Counted from the stretch's first letter, positions 34,576 to 45,901 are shown. The stretch: 64,000 nt of DNA from Grifola frondosa (GCA_001683735.1 LUGG01000052.1:62001-126000), one strand, 5' to 3'. Notes: a model not told the origin generated them from the sequence alone. Numbers and translations are program-made.

Positions 34576-35048
34576 TGATTTATGAGCGAATCTCTTGCCC
34601 GCGGAGAAACAGCTGAAGATTTCCAGAGTGTTCAGCCTCAGTGCTGACGCGTCCACCGGCAATTCCCCGCTCGGCATCAGCCACAGTGCCGATGACCCGG
34701 TCCCCGCTATCTCCCGCCTCTCCCGACGTCCCCGGACCTGTCCAGACTCTGTAACCACGTGCTCTCCCCGCCCAACGTCTCGCCCCGACGTGCGCTTGTC
34801 TCCTCATCGCGCGCCTGTCTCTTCGTCGCTCTCTCGCTCTGGCGCTAGCCACGGGATCTCGCGCTTATTCCGAGGTAAGATCTTTTCATAGATAGATCTC
34901 ATTTTCTTACTCGATTTCTTTCTTTCTTACTTACTTTCTTTCTTACTTACCATATTTAGGTATCCGCCGCTCCGCCGCCCACTACTCATACCACGCTGTG
35001 CGGGTGCCCGAAAGTCATGAAATTTCACAGGTACGTTGCCCTCATGCA

Positions 35049-35115
35049 TCCGCACATTACCCGCCTGCGTCCGCGTGTTGCCCGCCTGCGTCCGCGCGTT
35101 GCCCGCCTGCGTCCG
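35049..35115. repeat. Three tandem 21-22-bp units
   Basis: Units of the form CCCGCCTGCGTCCGCGYGTTG are repeated three times head to tail. Confidence 0.75.
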
Positions 35116-35500
35116 CGCATCCTCGCCTTCATGCGTGTCGTAGCCTGCAAGACGTAAGGGGGCTGTGGGTCCAGTCATGTGGGAAGCGTTGCTTTCCCGG
35201 GTATCCAAAGTGGGAAAGATAACTTCTCACGCGCACGGACCCACAAGTTCTCCGGAGATCCGACTCACGGCGTTTTGATCCCCAACGTTCTAACTAGCCA
35301 ATCACATTATTCGCTCCCACAGTCTTTGTTCCCAAGACCGCATGGGAAGTTGAACTTCCCGATGTGGGAAGTTGAACTTCACTTCGTCCTTTCCCCCCCC
35401 AACCTTCATATAAACGGCCACCTCTCCTCATCGCCATCAATGTTCTCCTCGTCCGCTCCTTTCACCCTATCCTCGAGGACGTCCCCCACCTCTTCCTAGT

Positions 35501-35850
35501 CCTGCTCTCCTCCTCCTCGTCGACGTTCTCCACCATCGCCTTGTTCGCTCCCTTCACCGTTCAAGTCATTCCCCACATCCTCGGCGACGTTCCCGCCCTC
35601 TTCTCTACCCTCTTCCCAGTCCTGCTCTCCTCCTCGTCGACGTTCTTTGCTGTCGCCTTGTCCGCTCCCTTCACCGGTCAAGGCATTCCACACATCATTG
35701 ACGGCGTTGCCGTTCGCTTCCCTGTCCTCTTCCGTGTCCTCTTTCTCTCATCGTCGTGAACGTTCTCTATCGGCACCTCGTCCACTCTTTCTGCCGTTCA
35801 CGGTATTCCCCATACCCATTCTCGACGACGTTCCCCATCCTCTTCGCTGT
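35501..35850. repeat. About three imperfect 117-bp pyrimidine-rich tandem units
   Basis: Blocks starting near 35501, 35618 and 35737 share TCGTCGACGTTCT, GCTCCCTTCACCG, ATTCCNCACATC and GACGTTCCC-like segments in the same order. A partial unit precedes them (about 35450-35500). The period equals 39 codons, and the repeats stay open in one frame on each strand for part of their length. Confidence 0.7.
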
Positions 35851-36043
35851 CCTCTCATCATTGTGTTCCTCGATTTCTTTCTGGATTCTCCTCGTACTTG
35901 TGTCTCTCCGTGCTTGTGTTCCAGTCCTCATCCTCTACGACATCCACATCTCTATCCTCACTCTCATTCCCACCTGCCGCTGACGCGTTGCCACCATATC
36001 TCCTCGTAGTACTTAATTTCCTCTCCCTTTCTTCGTTCTTCCT

Positions 36044-37455
36044 ATGTCCGGCAATACGCCTGTCGCCACCAAGAATCCTTTCAGCAGGATCAACATATCT
36101 CGTTGTCGTTTCAATGTAGCTGGCGTGGACTCTGTTCGCGGTCATCTCGCGACAGATGGCGCATTGGCTGCTCATGATGCCAAGCTTGATGCCGCTGCGA
36201 TGGCTTTCGTTCTTTCAGGGTCTCATAGAGACGGGCGGCACGCCACGCCCCACAATCAGTTCCACGAGGATTTTCGGGTCTTCCGCGCAAACCTTGCAAC
36301 CGGCAAGGCTGGTTACGACATACGGAAGTCTTTCAGAGACCGTGCGTCCGACCTTCTTTTCGACACGGTAAGTAATCATAACATTGAGTTTTCTCTCATG
36401 CTGATCATCTTCATAGGCGACTGCGTTTGACCGGATTAACGGAGGTGCTACCCTCGTAATCCAGGTCAACGGCGCGATGCAGCCTGGCGCACTGAGGGTG
36501 CCGGAGCACGTCAAGACCAACGTTTACTTCCCCCCTTCACTGCTCGAAGAGGTTCCTGAGTTTGGCATTGCCTTGGCCCGCATCAACCAGATATTTGTCG
36601 AGGACATTGCTCTCCGTGTCATCTCCCGATGGGAGACCGCGTTTCGCAAGGCCGGCTATTCGTACGACTTCAAGAAGGTCGACACGTTGCCCACAGTTGA
36701 CCATCCTCTCCTTCCGTCGTTCGAGGGACTTCCGCGCGCTTTGCGTTTCATGGTCACCCATCCGAGGATTTTGGCTTGATGTTGGAGGCAGCCACTGGCA
36801 TCCCTATGGAGGAGGTTCATTCGGATGAAGTTGAGGTGTTGAAAGGCCGTATCTCCGAGCTGGAGAGTCTCCTTGCTGAGAAGGAGGAGCATGTTACAAT
36901 GCTGCAACGGGATATGCAACGGCTGCGTTCAGGTGCGTGCTTCTTATTTCTTTTGATAACAAACTGACTATTATGTAGCAACGGTTCTCGCCTCCGCTCC
37001 TCCTACAGCTGCTGGTGCATATGCGACCAAGAGGGCTGCGCCAGCGCGAGCGCGGATGACAGTACGCACATCAACGCCGATACATCCTCTCGACTCTGAC
37101 GTCGGTTAGCAAAGAGCGGGCCATCAAGGGTCCTCCACTGTCACCCACTCTGTCATCCATTTCCTCGTTTTCATCTCTCTCCATCTCTGCGGCTGAGGAA
37201 GCATTGACTTCGCCTTCTGCTCCGTCTGACCCTGACCCCAAGGACAACATCATTGAGGGGTTTGGTAAGGCTACGGAGCGTGTACGCCGTCGTCATCACC
37301 TTCCGCTTGCAATCCATCATTGTCTGATGGAGATCAGGTCTTCTTCGGCTGCTTGTTCTTGGGATGATGAAGTGGAGCTGCGGATGCAAGTCTCTGCCGT
37401 GATTGCTAGTGAGTTTGCAGTGGCAATGCGGATTGACTGTGGGAAGGAGAAATAA
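36044..37455 (+). CDS. Unknown protein with C-terminal leucine zipper
   Basis: Exon 1 is 36044-36367 (MSGNTPVATKNPFSR...), exon 2 starts at 36417 (ATAFDRINGGATLVIQVNG) and a third starts about 36979. A helical segment (SDEVEVLKGRISELESLLAE, KEEHVTMLQRDMQRLRS) is a clear leucine-zipper coiled coil. Ser/Pro-rich and charged parts follow, ending AMRIDCGKEK (stop 37453-37455). The frame slips at 36764 (a G missing before AGGATTTTGG) and near 37103. No known family is recognised. The gene follows directly on the pyrimidine-rich tandem-repeat block, which may be part of its promoter or 5' UTR. Confidence 0.55.
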
Positions 37456-38392
37456 TTTGTGTGAACAGTTGGCTGCTATCCGACGAGTATGTGTCATGTA
37501 GCTTCGCTTGTGTTCGGTTATGCCATGTATGTGTTCTCTTTACACTGACATCCCACGCGTTCTTCGGATGATATTGAATAATTTCCAATGCGCGTCTCCT
37601 AGATTGTTAAATGGGACATGGCATGTCGCCCTCTCCTCCCCAATCCTCTTGTTTTCTGCCTTCCTTGTGCTGCATGTCGACGTCTTCGGGGTCGGTCGGG
37701 TGACCTTAAGGCTCAATTTTTCAGCTCTGCGGAGAAAGTCACGCGGCATTGGTAGCGAGCAGCGTTCGACGGTCGAAGCTTCGAAGAAACAAAAGAGACA
37801 AGCGCTAGATCTAGAATTGCAAGCATGGTATGGGAAGACTGTTGAACTTTCGAACGAGCTATCGAAAAAATTCGGCAAGAAGCCGGATCACTACTTACAC
37901 CTCATGTTTTCCAACGGCTCGAGGCTCCGCGTCACAAGGAAATCGAACGCCTTTAATGCGTGGACGCATCGGATGGCAAAGGAGATTAACGAAAGTATGT
38001 GTGCCCTTCATTACGACTTCGCTGACACTAACTTGCGGTCAGACGCAACAGTCGGGTCAGCGACACCGCTTGGCGACATCCAGAAAGAGACTCTGGAAGA
38101 ATACCACACTCTATCAGCCGCGCAGAAGAAGGAGTTAGTCGAGGAACTCGACGAGGAGAGAGACTCGCACCATATGCGCTCCCGATTGACTCAACGCAAG
38201 CGCGTTGTCACGCACCAAATGTGTTTGGTACCTGGACATGGCAAAATAACATTGATTTTGCACATCCTGTCATCAGTAAATGATATGGCATGGGACATTA
38301 AATCGGGAATATGATCACGTGCTTATACTCATAAATAAAGCATAATTTTGTTCGGCTATTTCCAGGCATTCTTGTTCCCGTCCACCACCATC

Positions 38393-38836
38393 ATGCAGGC
38401 AACTTCATACCCTTGTGATATTCAGGTTCCCTACTATCGAGTGCATCGACAGACTCGCAAACATATTCTCATCCTCGATCCAGTCCAGGATCATCTTATT
38501 CCAGTCTATTTCTCTGGTCCCCTTCATCTTTTGGGACCCAACATCGAGTTTACAGGACAAATCACCCGCATCCTTCAATTTCAGGAGACTCGAGTCATTG
38601 TTGCTGTGGAGCATTACACAGGCACCCAAGAAGTAGCAGTGGGAGTTCCCTATTCCATTCTAGCCATGTTTGAATGGTTGGATGCATGGATCATTTGGAA
38701 CATTGCTCATCGCAGAGGAATGTTGAAGCCGAACAGCGATATAGTTGAATTGCCGAAGAACATGCTGCAAGCAGGAGATGCGAGACTGATGGATGACTTT
38801 CTGTTGATCTATGAAGGGCATGGATGGAAGAACTAG
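38393..38836 (+). CDS. LTR-encoded protein, 147 residues
   Basis: The frame is open from an upstream 38348; the ATG at 38393 (MQATSYPCDIQVPYYRVHRQ) is the likely start. Later blocks are HILILDPVQDHLIPVYFSGP, EFTGQITRILQFQETRVIVA, SILAMFEWLDAWIIWNIAHR, MLKPNSDIVELPKN and a final LIYEGHGWKN. A diverged relative is present in the unrelated-looking solo LTR at the same place (RSGITFTGHIDHIIQYQETR), which argues that the protein is maintained. Trp/aromatic-rich, no signal peptide, no recognised domain. It lies upstream of the LTR TATA box, so it would need its own promoter or read-through transcription from the host gene. Function unknown. Confidence 0.6.
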   Translation: MQATSYPCDIQVPYYRVHRQTRKHILILDPVQDHLIPVYFSGPLHLLGPNIEFTGQITRILQFQETRVIVAVEHYTGTQEVAVGVPYSILAMFEWLDAWIIWNIAHRRGMLKPNSDIVELPKNMLQAGDARLMDDFLLIYEGHGWKN

Positions 38837-39548
38837 GTCACATGACACTGTATACATTTTTCCCTCTTTCACAGTTAGCACTCAGTTTGCATTATTCCAA
38901 AAAGTCAAAGAAATGTGCTTGGTAAATGGGCATATATAAAAATGATTATCAGAAGGATTTAAATGGTTCAAAGGCTAATTGAAAAAGGACCTAGACAAGG
39001 CCTAGGCAAGCCTACAGACTCTGAGAAGGTCCAGAATGCTCCAGGTCTTTTCAAAAGCCCAGCACAACCTAGGCTCATTGAAGAACACCCTCAAATTTAG
39101 GGTACTCTGAGTTAGAACACCAGTTTAAAGACCCGGACAAGCCCAGGCAAGTTGTTTGACCACCTGGACCCTGAGCCTAGACCAACATACAGGACCCTAG
39201 AAGGTTCCGGAATGGCCTAGCCCTTTTTCAAAGGCCCAGTGTGACCTAGGTTTAGCAAAAGATACCCTCAAATCTAGGGTGCTGTCACTTATGGCCCCAC
39301 TTTGCAAGCCCAGGCAGACCCAGATTAGAGCTAGACCCACCAGACCATGAACCCAGACCATCTAGACAAGGCCCAGCTACAGAGATCAGGAGAAAAGTAG
39401 GAGATATAAATAGAACAGAAGGATTTGATGCAGAAATGAGCTGAGAAAGGAAATCTTGTAATAATTATGTAGTTTTTTGTACTTTTGTAACATAGCCTAG
39501 AATGTTCCAGGCCCATAGGGAATGGAATGTTCTAGAATTTCCTCAGGG

Positions 39549-39556
39549 TATAAAAG
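39549..39556 (+). promoter_or_regulatory. LTR TATA box
   Basis: TATAAAAG in a CAGGGTATAAAAGCAGG context, about 690 bp before the LTR end. The same sequence lies at 56379 and in copy 2. It marks the likely start of the genomic RNA. Confidence 0.65.
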
Positions 39557-40242
39557 CAGGCCAAACTGCCCCCTGAGAGCAATATAGTTTTTATCCACTT
39601 TCACCCCAGACATCTGTGTGCCCTCTCCTTCTGTGTGAATTTCACCTTGGATTGTCACCTGACCAGACTGAGCTCTGGTAGTACAAGTCCAAGAAGAGCA
39701 TCTCAAGGACCCTACAAGGAAAGTAGGATAGGTTGAGTACTCTGCAGTAGAATATTCTCAGTAGCAAGACAGCAGATTGCAGCGTAAGGAAAGTGCAAGT
39801 TTAAGTTCGAAACAAGAAGTTTCTTGGGCTGTTTGACTGTTCAGACAAGTGCTCTGAAAGTACAGACCCAGGCAGGAAGACTCAAGGACCCTACAGGACA
39901 GTAGGCTAGGTTGAGCACACTCACGAGACCAGGAATTGAAGTCGCAAGTGTTAGCAAGTAATATCCCTGACATTCATTTGGAATCTACGTACCTGAATCT
40001 TATATATTTGATAAATCTCGGATTTCCGGACTCGGCTGAGCCTCTGACCGGAAAAGTAGGAAAACCCGTCACGCTTGGTGCACATTGAAGTATTGAAGGC
40101 TTTTAAATTTCTTGCTGCTTATAATTCAGTTTTACTGAACCCCTTGCTTGAAAAATAAATCCTTTTGTGAACAAATTCTTGTGTTAGAAATTTATTCTCA
40201 GACAGGAACTCTCACGTACGTCAATAACCCCTTACAAAGAGT

Positions 40243-40260
40243 TGGAGCCCACCGCGAGGG
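40243..40260 (+). other. Primer-binding site
   Basis: TGGAGCCCACCGCGAGG begins six bases after the LTR end. A leading TGG complements a tRNA 3' CCA end; the tRNA species was not determined. Copy 2 has the same site at 63341. Confidence 0.6.
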
Positions 40261-40378
40261 GGTGTGGAAGTAAATTCAATAAGCCCAAAAGTCAATTAGA
40301 ACGAAATCTGGAGACAAACCTGGATATTGCAGATTCAGATAAGAACCCAAGTCAGGCCTTGTTACCAAAGGTTACCAG

Positions 40379-42018
40379 GATGTCACGGATCATCGTGATC
40401 CCCCGAATGAACGTAGTCCATTATCAGATACTCAGTTTTCCATGAGTGGATTCAGTAGTAGGTCTGCAATGGATATGCCAGTTGAAGGAACGAAGAATGC
40501 CCCAAAGCTATTCAGAGGAGAGGCAGCAGAAGTGCACCCATTTCTACGCCACTTTGAAAAGTTGGCAGCTCTTCATCACCTGACCACAGCAGAAAAATGC
40601 GAATTTGTCACAGATTACTGCTCGCGAAGGGTCAGAGAGACGATTGAAGGATTTTCAAGTTAAGAGAAGGCAATTGGGATGAGTTACGATCTAATGTGAT
40701 CATATACTTCAATGCAGATCTGGAGTCTAAGAGATTCAGACTTAAGGACCTCCAGGCATTTTCAGCTCAATTTAGAAGAGAGTCAATTCACGAATTGAAA
40801 GATTGGAGACGATACCTTAGGAAATTCATCCGAATTGCAGGATGGCTCCGAGGTCAGGCAAAGCTTACTGAGGATGATTATGCATATTACCTGTGGATAG
40901 GATTACCTCCTTCATTCAGAAAAAGATTGGAAGTTAGGATCTTAGCTCTCCACCCTATGCATGATATGTCAGAACCATTCCAGCCAGCTATGATTCAGCA
41001 AGCAGCTGAAGGATTGTTAGGCCCAGATCGTTTCGACACAGAAAGACTTGGAACTGAGGATATCTTCAAGCATGATAGCAGGAATAGAAGATTCAGATGA
41101 TGAAGCAAGTGATGATGAAAGGATAGCCCCAGCTAGGAAGGCTAGGAGACAGCCAGCAAGAAATCAAGAGTTAAGCCAAAAAGGTATATGATGACAGTGA
41201 CACAGATGATGATGAAGAGGTGACTCGGCCAACAGAGCCAGCACCTAATTGAAGAAGAGCATTGGAAGAGTCGTGAAGGAATCTCCAAAGGAGCCAGAGG
41301 ATCAGAAATAGATAAGCTAGTTAAGCAAATGACTAAGCTGTCTGTAAATGATCCGCAATATGGAATTTTGTTCTTGAAGGCATCCAATATAAACCCATTG
41401 GTTACAAGATGCTTACCTCTTCCCCATATTAATCAGGCAGCACCCTTTGGAAGACCAGCTCAGCCAGCAGGACCACCAAGATTTGAAAGACCAGATCCTA
41501 ATCGGTTCTCACCTGGAAGATTCCCACCACCATCAGGACTAGGATGTTATGGATGTGGAGAGCAAGGACATATCATGGGAAATTGCCCAAAGATCCAGGA
41601 TTTGATGTCCAAAGGACATCTCCTTAAGGATTACCGAGGACGATTTACTGATAAAAATGGAAACATTATTCAGCGAAATGGAGCAGAGAACTGGGTGCAA
41701 GCCATCAAGGATGCTGTGCCTCAGGTTCATTTTGTAACCTATGGGAAGGCTCTTGTAGAGTCAGAAGATGAATCAGATGCAGAGGTTATGGTTTTACCAG
41801 CTGAGAAGACTTCAAAGGAAGCTCGGACCTATCGAAAGCAGCCATATGAAAGTACTAGGCCATCTCTTCCCAGTAAAGGAAAGAGAAAGAGCTCCCCACA
41901 TACTACTGCTTATAAGCCACAGCCATCAGCATCAAGTTCATATCCCCATTTCAAGGAACGTCCTTTCGAAGTCCAGCAAAGATCATTCAATCCTGATAAT
42001 GATGCGGAAATGGTATGA
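40379..42018 (+). pseudogene. Gag with CCHC zinc knuckle, copy 1
   Basis: The start ATG at 40379 is recognised by comparison with copy 2 (63479), where the frame is open. Here TCACGG stands for TCCACGG and AGTTAAGAG for AGTTATAGAG, each dropping a base. Recognisable blocks are LFRGEAAEVHPFLRHFEKLA, RLKDLQAFSAQFRRESIHEL, WRRYLRKFIRIAGWLRGQ and EDDYAYYLWIGLPP. A later frame (41329-42018) carries CYGCGEQGHIMGNC, a C-x2-C-x4-H-x4-C knuckle at about 41544-41586, and a Ser/Lys-rich tail. Gag coats and packages the element RNA. Breaks near 40666, 41100 and 41250 are likely indels. Confidence 0.85.
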
Positions 42019-42333
42019 CCCAGCAATGGCTCGCATGCTTCGAAATCAGCCAGATAAGACTGTAGAAAAGAACCGAGGACCAAACAAGACATCAGCAATT
42101 AGCCAGGAAGTGGACGCATCAAATATTATGAATAGGATTCTGAATATTCCTTTCACAATATCAGTTGGAGAACTATTTGGAGTATCCAAGGAGGTGTCAC
42201 AGCAATTGCAGAATGCCTTGAAGGTCAAGAAGATAGAACCAGGGACAGGACCAGCAGCACACTTGGTATCTGGATTTACAGCAGATTTAATCTCAGGAAT
42301 AAATGAGACCCGATCACCTCTTATCCGGTTACC

Positions 42334-42585
42334 ATGGACTGCAATGAGAAGCCAGTGAACTTTATCATTGACACAGGATCCCAGTTGAATATAATCAGTG
42401 AAAGGATCTGGAAGTCTATTGTGCAAAGGCCCATGGACAAGTCCCGTGCTATTAGCATAAATGATGCAAATGGTGGCACAGGAGACTTACTAGGTCTTGT
42501 TAGTGATGTACCTCTGAAATTTGGACACATAAACACTAGGTTTAATGCATATGTGGCACCTAACCCTCCATTGAAGGATTATTAG
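42334..42585 (+). pseudogene. Retropepsin-like domain 1
   Basis: KPVNFIIDTGSQLNIISERI carries the catalytic DTGS (about 42370-42381). The frame continues through a flap-like IS(I)NDANGGTGDLLGL segment and, after a stop in the same region, LLGRPW at about 42580-42598, the usual C-terminal end of retroelement proteases. It would cleave the Gag-Pol precursor. Confidence 0.75.
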
Positions 42586-43419
42586 GTAGGCCATGGCAAC
42601 GAGCCTTTGGTGTAGGATACGTGAGAGGGATGAAGGAACTTTCCTTACCTTCAGAGGGCCTCCAGGACATCCTGATTCTGAAGTCTTTGTGTCATCACAT
42701 GAAGACATAGGAAGTGCAGCCTCATTTGCAACTATTGTTGAGGAGAAAGTCCAAAGCAACCCGAGACATTGTCCAGGATTGAGTCAGTAGCTGATATGAT
42801 GATAGTGACAAGAGCTCTGAGAAAGTGTCAAGAGTGAAGAGAAGACAGTTCAGATATAGAGGACTATACAGAGACAGATTCAGATGAAGAAAGTACAGAT
42901 GCAGATGAAGAATCAGATAAGGAGAGTCTAGCCTCAGAATTCAGGAAGATTACAATAGGAAGAAAGCAATGGGAGACTGAATCAGTATATCGCCGGCAAA
43001 GCCGAGAAATGGCCATGTATCAGTCTCTGTTAACCACCCAGATGGAGGACTTTAGAACAGACAAGACAAGAAAGATTGGAGCAAGTACCTTATGGCAGAA
43101 ATGGTGTAGATTCATAAAATATGAGACAGCAGATTATGGAGCTCAGACCTTTCTTATTCGGGATGCGCAATTCTTCTTCCGAGATGTTCATTGCAATGGA
43201 CATGCCATTGTGCAATTATACCACACTCTAGAAAGAACATGGGGAAACTTGGTCGTTTACTTGGACGACCTGTTGATACTCATCTAATGATGTTAACTGC
43301 TGAAGGACTGAAACCTGACGTAGTTCCCCAAGTAGCTCAAGTCGGACCTACCTGTTATGATGGACGACAATTGGACCATGGTCTCACCTTGATCCTATGA
43401 TTGTACTTCAATGTATGCA

Positions 43420-43685
43420 GGACACACGACATTCCATTTGTAGTTGATACGGGATCGCAAATCGACTGTGTAAATGCAAATGTATGGAAGTCAGCAAGAG
43501 GAACAAGTCGTGAAGTAGGAAAAGGAGTATCATTAGGGACATATCAGGAAATCCTACCTGTATTGGAGCTTGGGATGTAACCCTGACCATAGGCCTGTTG
43601 ATACTCAAGCAACCTTGTATATCATAGAAGGTTTGTGTCCAGGACTCCTTGGCCGACCATGGCAATGGAAGAATGAATTCAGTTA
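43420..43685 (+). pseudogene. Retropepsin-like domain 2
   Basis: A second copy of the same fold: DIPFVVDTGSQIDCVNANVW with DTGS at about 43446-43457, and a C-terminal LLGRPWQW at about 43649-43672. It diverges strongly from domain 1 in the middle (VGKGVSLGTYQEI) and contains a frameshift near 43560. Two protease-type domains in one element are unusual; this one could be a duplicated or repurposed nucleic-acid or substrate-binding domain. Confidence 0.65.
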
Positions 43686-43781
43686 AGTCATAACCTGAGG
43701 GGTTTGTAGGACTCCGAGACTATCATGGAATCAACACTTATGAGATATTAATCACAAGCCCAGGAATACAGAAAGCTGTAC

Positions 43782-44524
43782 TTGATCGGACTTTACGACT
43801 GTGTGCATTGTTATCAACTGAGCAGAAATAGAGAATCCGAGCACTGCAGAGACCCAGAGGTTGGAGCGACAGTTATCAGAGCTACTGAAGCGAGATTCCG
43901 AAGAAATACCTATTTATCGATGGGAAGCTACAGATGGTGCACAATTAGTAGGGCCAACAGATATCAATGACCCTGGATGCTGGGAACACGGCTCCAATGA
44001 TCCGGCAGAATTGAAAATCTGAAGGAACACACCGAATATGATAGATGGGTTGAAATGGAAAATCAACGGTTGTATCACAACATGCGAACAACCTTCCAAT
44101 TTCAAATAGGGCAAGCAGTAGATGATGTTGCCCTCCCCATTAACCCACATTTCTGCCAAGAATGCTCGAACAATTCAGGAGGAACCAAATGCCAATCTGA
44201 CAAGTTTCAGGAGCAACAGTACTTGTTGCAGGATGTTAAAATAACAGTTAATGGAAGCAACGGGAAGGTCATGCAGTTCTCCATATGGTATTTGCCCAAG
44301 AGAATTTGCGAAAGCCTCAGGAAGACATTGTAGAGACCAATGTAGTGGAAACAGTAGCAGGAAACTCTGAGCCAGAATTGATCAAGGTAAAGGATCAAGG
44401 ATCACAGACTGATGAGCAAGGCAATATCGATGATGATGGCCCAATAATATGTGGGGAAAATGGTCTTTACACCAGATTAAAACAGGATCTAGGAATTAAC
44501 AAGTGGGATTTGGACAACCTTTAA
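43782..44524 (+). pseudogene. Post-protease region with Cys-rich segment
   Basis: Fragments in shifting frames, the clearest being 44055-44333 (MENQRLYHNMRTTFQFQIGQ, then NPHFCQECSNNSGGTKC) and 44285-44524, which ends GLYTRLKQDLGINKWDLDNL. The C-x2-C...C cluster may bind zinc. Base composition is A-rich like gag and pol, so it belongs to the Gypsy element. Domain not recognised. Confidence 0.4.
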
Positions 44525-45848
44525 AGGAGAAATACACAAGTGCCATTGGAAAAATATCAGAATAGGCAGGATATCAGATTGAGATAAAGGAAGAAAACCC
44601 AGAAGATAATTTGAAGCAGGTTACCAGAAAGGAAGGCAAGCATTGATCAGACCGGATTCATATTTGATTGCGAAAAGTTACAAAAAACCAGAAATAGCAG
44701 GATATTTATAGATCACGATCTGTATATGAGCTTTCTAGGTGCTAGCAGGGAACACACTCATCATCCTAGAATATCGAGGAATCAAGTTAGATAACTATAG
44801 AAAAAGAAGGCGAGAATGACTCACGGCAGTTGAACTGGGCGAGTGTCCGTATTACCAACTTGGATGGTCACCACACCCACTCCCTATTCGACGACACATG
44901 TATTAGAAAAGAAGATGTTCAGAATATAATTTAAAGAAGACTTACGTCGATAGTTTCAACAGCAATGATTTTTCCGGTCGAACGGCTCCGTCTTCAAAGA
45001 AGTTAACAGACGAGTTGATCTGAAATATAGATTAACATTAGCCGATCGATCAAGATCGAAAATGATCGAAAGGAACTTACTTCGTAGGGCGGCATATGGA
45101 TAAGAGGTTCAAGAAGGGATTGAACCAAAAGGAAATCCCACTGCCATTATATAGGCCAAGCCTTGACAGCACTTACCTCATAGAATTTGATGGATGCAGC
45201 AACGCTAACCGACGAGTCGTTAAGGTGGCGATAAACAAAGTTAATATTACCAGATCAGATTAGGAAATCAGGGACCAAGTAACAGGACAAGGAATTGGGT
45301 TTGATGTATATACCAGGGGCGCAACAGATATTATGATAGTACCCGATGGGCAAGAATGTTTGCAGGACATACTTAGGACTACTCCGTGAATTTCGGACTC
45401 GGAAATGCAGGTTGCAGCATAAGCCATGAGAGCTATGGGCAATGTGTACAGTCAATTCAGGTAGTCAGTATTGGTCTGGACTCTTGAGAACCCAGTGGTA
45501 AACCAGGAAAGCATCGAGGTCAATGTATATTCAAATTAAAATGGCACCCATTCACAGGAAAGAAAATTAGGAAATTAATCTGGTAATGAAGATATTAACT
45601 TGGTCCACAAGACTTGTTAGCAAAGCTCGGAAAAGTAATTCAGTTTACTTACCATGTATCGACTTGAGGTTAAATCAAGCTCGCATTTGTGCTGAACCCA
45701 GTAGTGGTTAGAAGCTTATATAATTGGCAGTTGGAAGAAAACCCAAAGTTATTAACGAACAGGATCCATTTGGTGAAGGTGTACCCAGGACAAGCATGAT
45801 TACAGAAAGCTATACTTACCAAATGGAGAGCCACGAAATCTTACTTGA

Positions 45849-45901
45849 TTGTCTTTTGTTTTGAATACAAATGTATGTATTCAAACAAAAAGGCAATCAG
45901 G
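45849..45901. repeat. Imperfect inverted repeat / hairpin
   Basis: An arm starting GATTGTCTTTTGTTTTGAAT faces its near-perfect complement ATTCAAACAAAAAGGCAATC across a loop of a few bases; the stem is about 23 bp. Confidence 0.7.

Larger units (their letters stand above)
34000..36043. other. Repeat-rich, pyrimidine-rich intergenic region
   Basis: Two kilobases with no credible gene. It holds paired CTCTAATTAGA sites (34525-34575), a CTTT/CTTA microsatellite (about 34905-34955), 21-22-bp tandem units (35049-35115), two GGGAAGTTGAACTTC copies (35344-35377) and about three 117-bp pyrimidine-rich units (35501-35850). The last block lies directly ahead of the next gene. Confidence 0.6.
38206..40236 (+). 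repeat. 5' LTR, copy 1 (2031 bp)
   Basis: TG...CA-ended. It matches 55036-57067 and 61305-63334 apart from a few 1-bp indels. It contains an ORF near its start, a pair of diverged units of about 180 bp (from 38988 and 39168), a TATA box at 39549 and an AATAAA-type signal near 40154. Confidence 0.93.

Noticed and set aside
34580..34891. Overlapping ORFs on both strands (90-98 codons)
   Set aside because: Low-complexity Ser/Arg/Pro translations typical of CT-rich spacer DNA.
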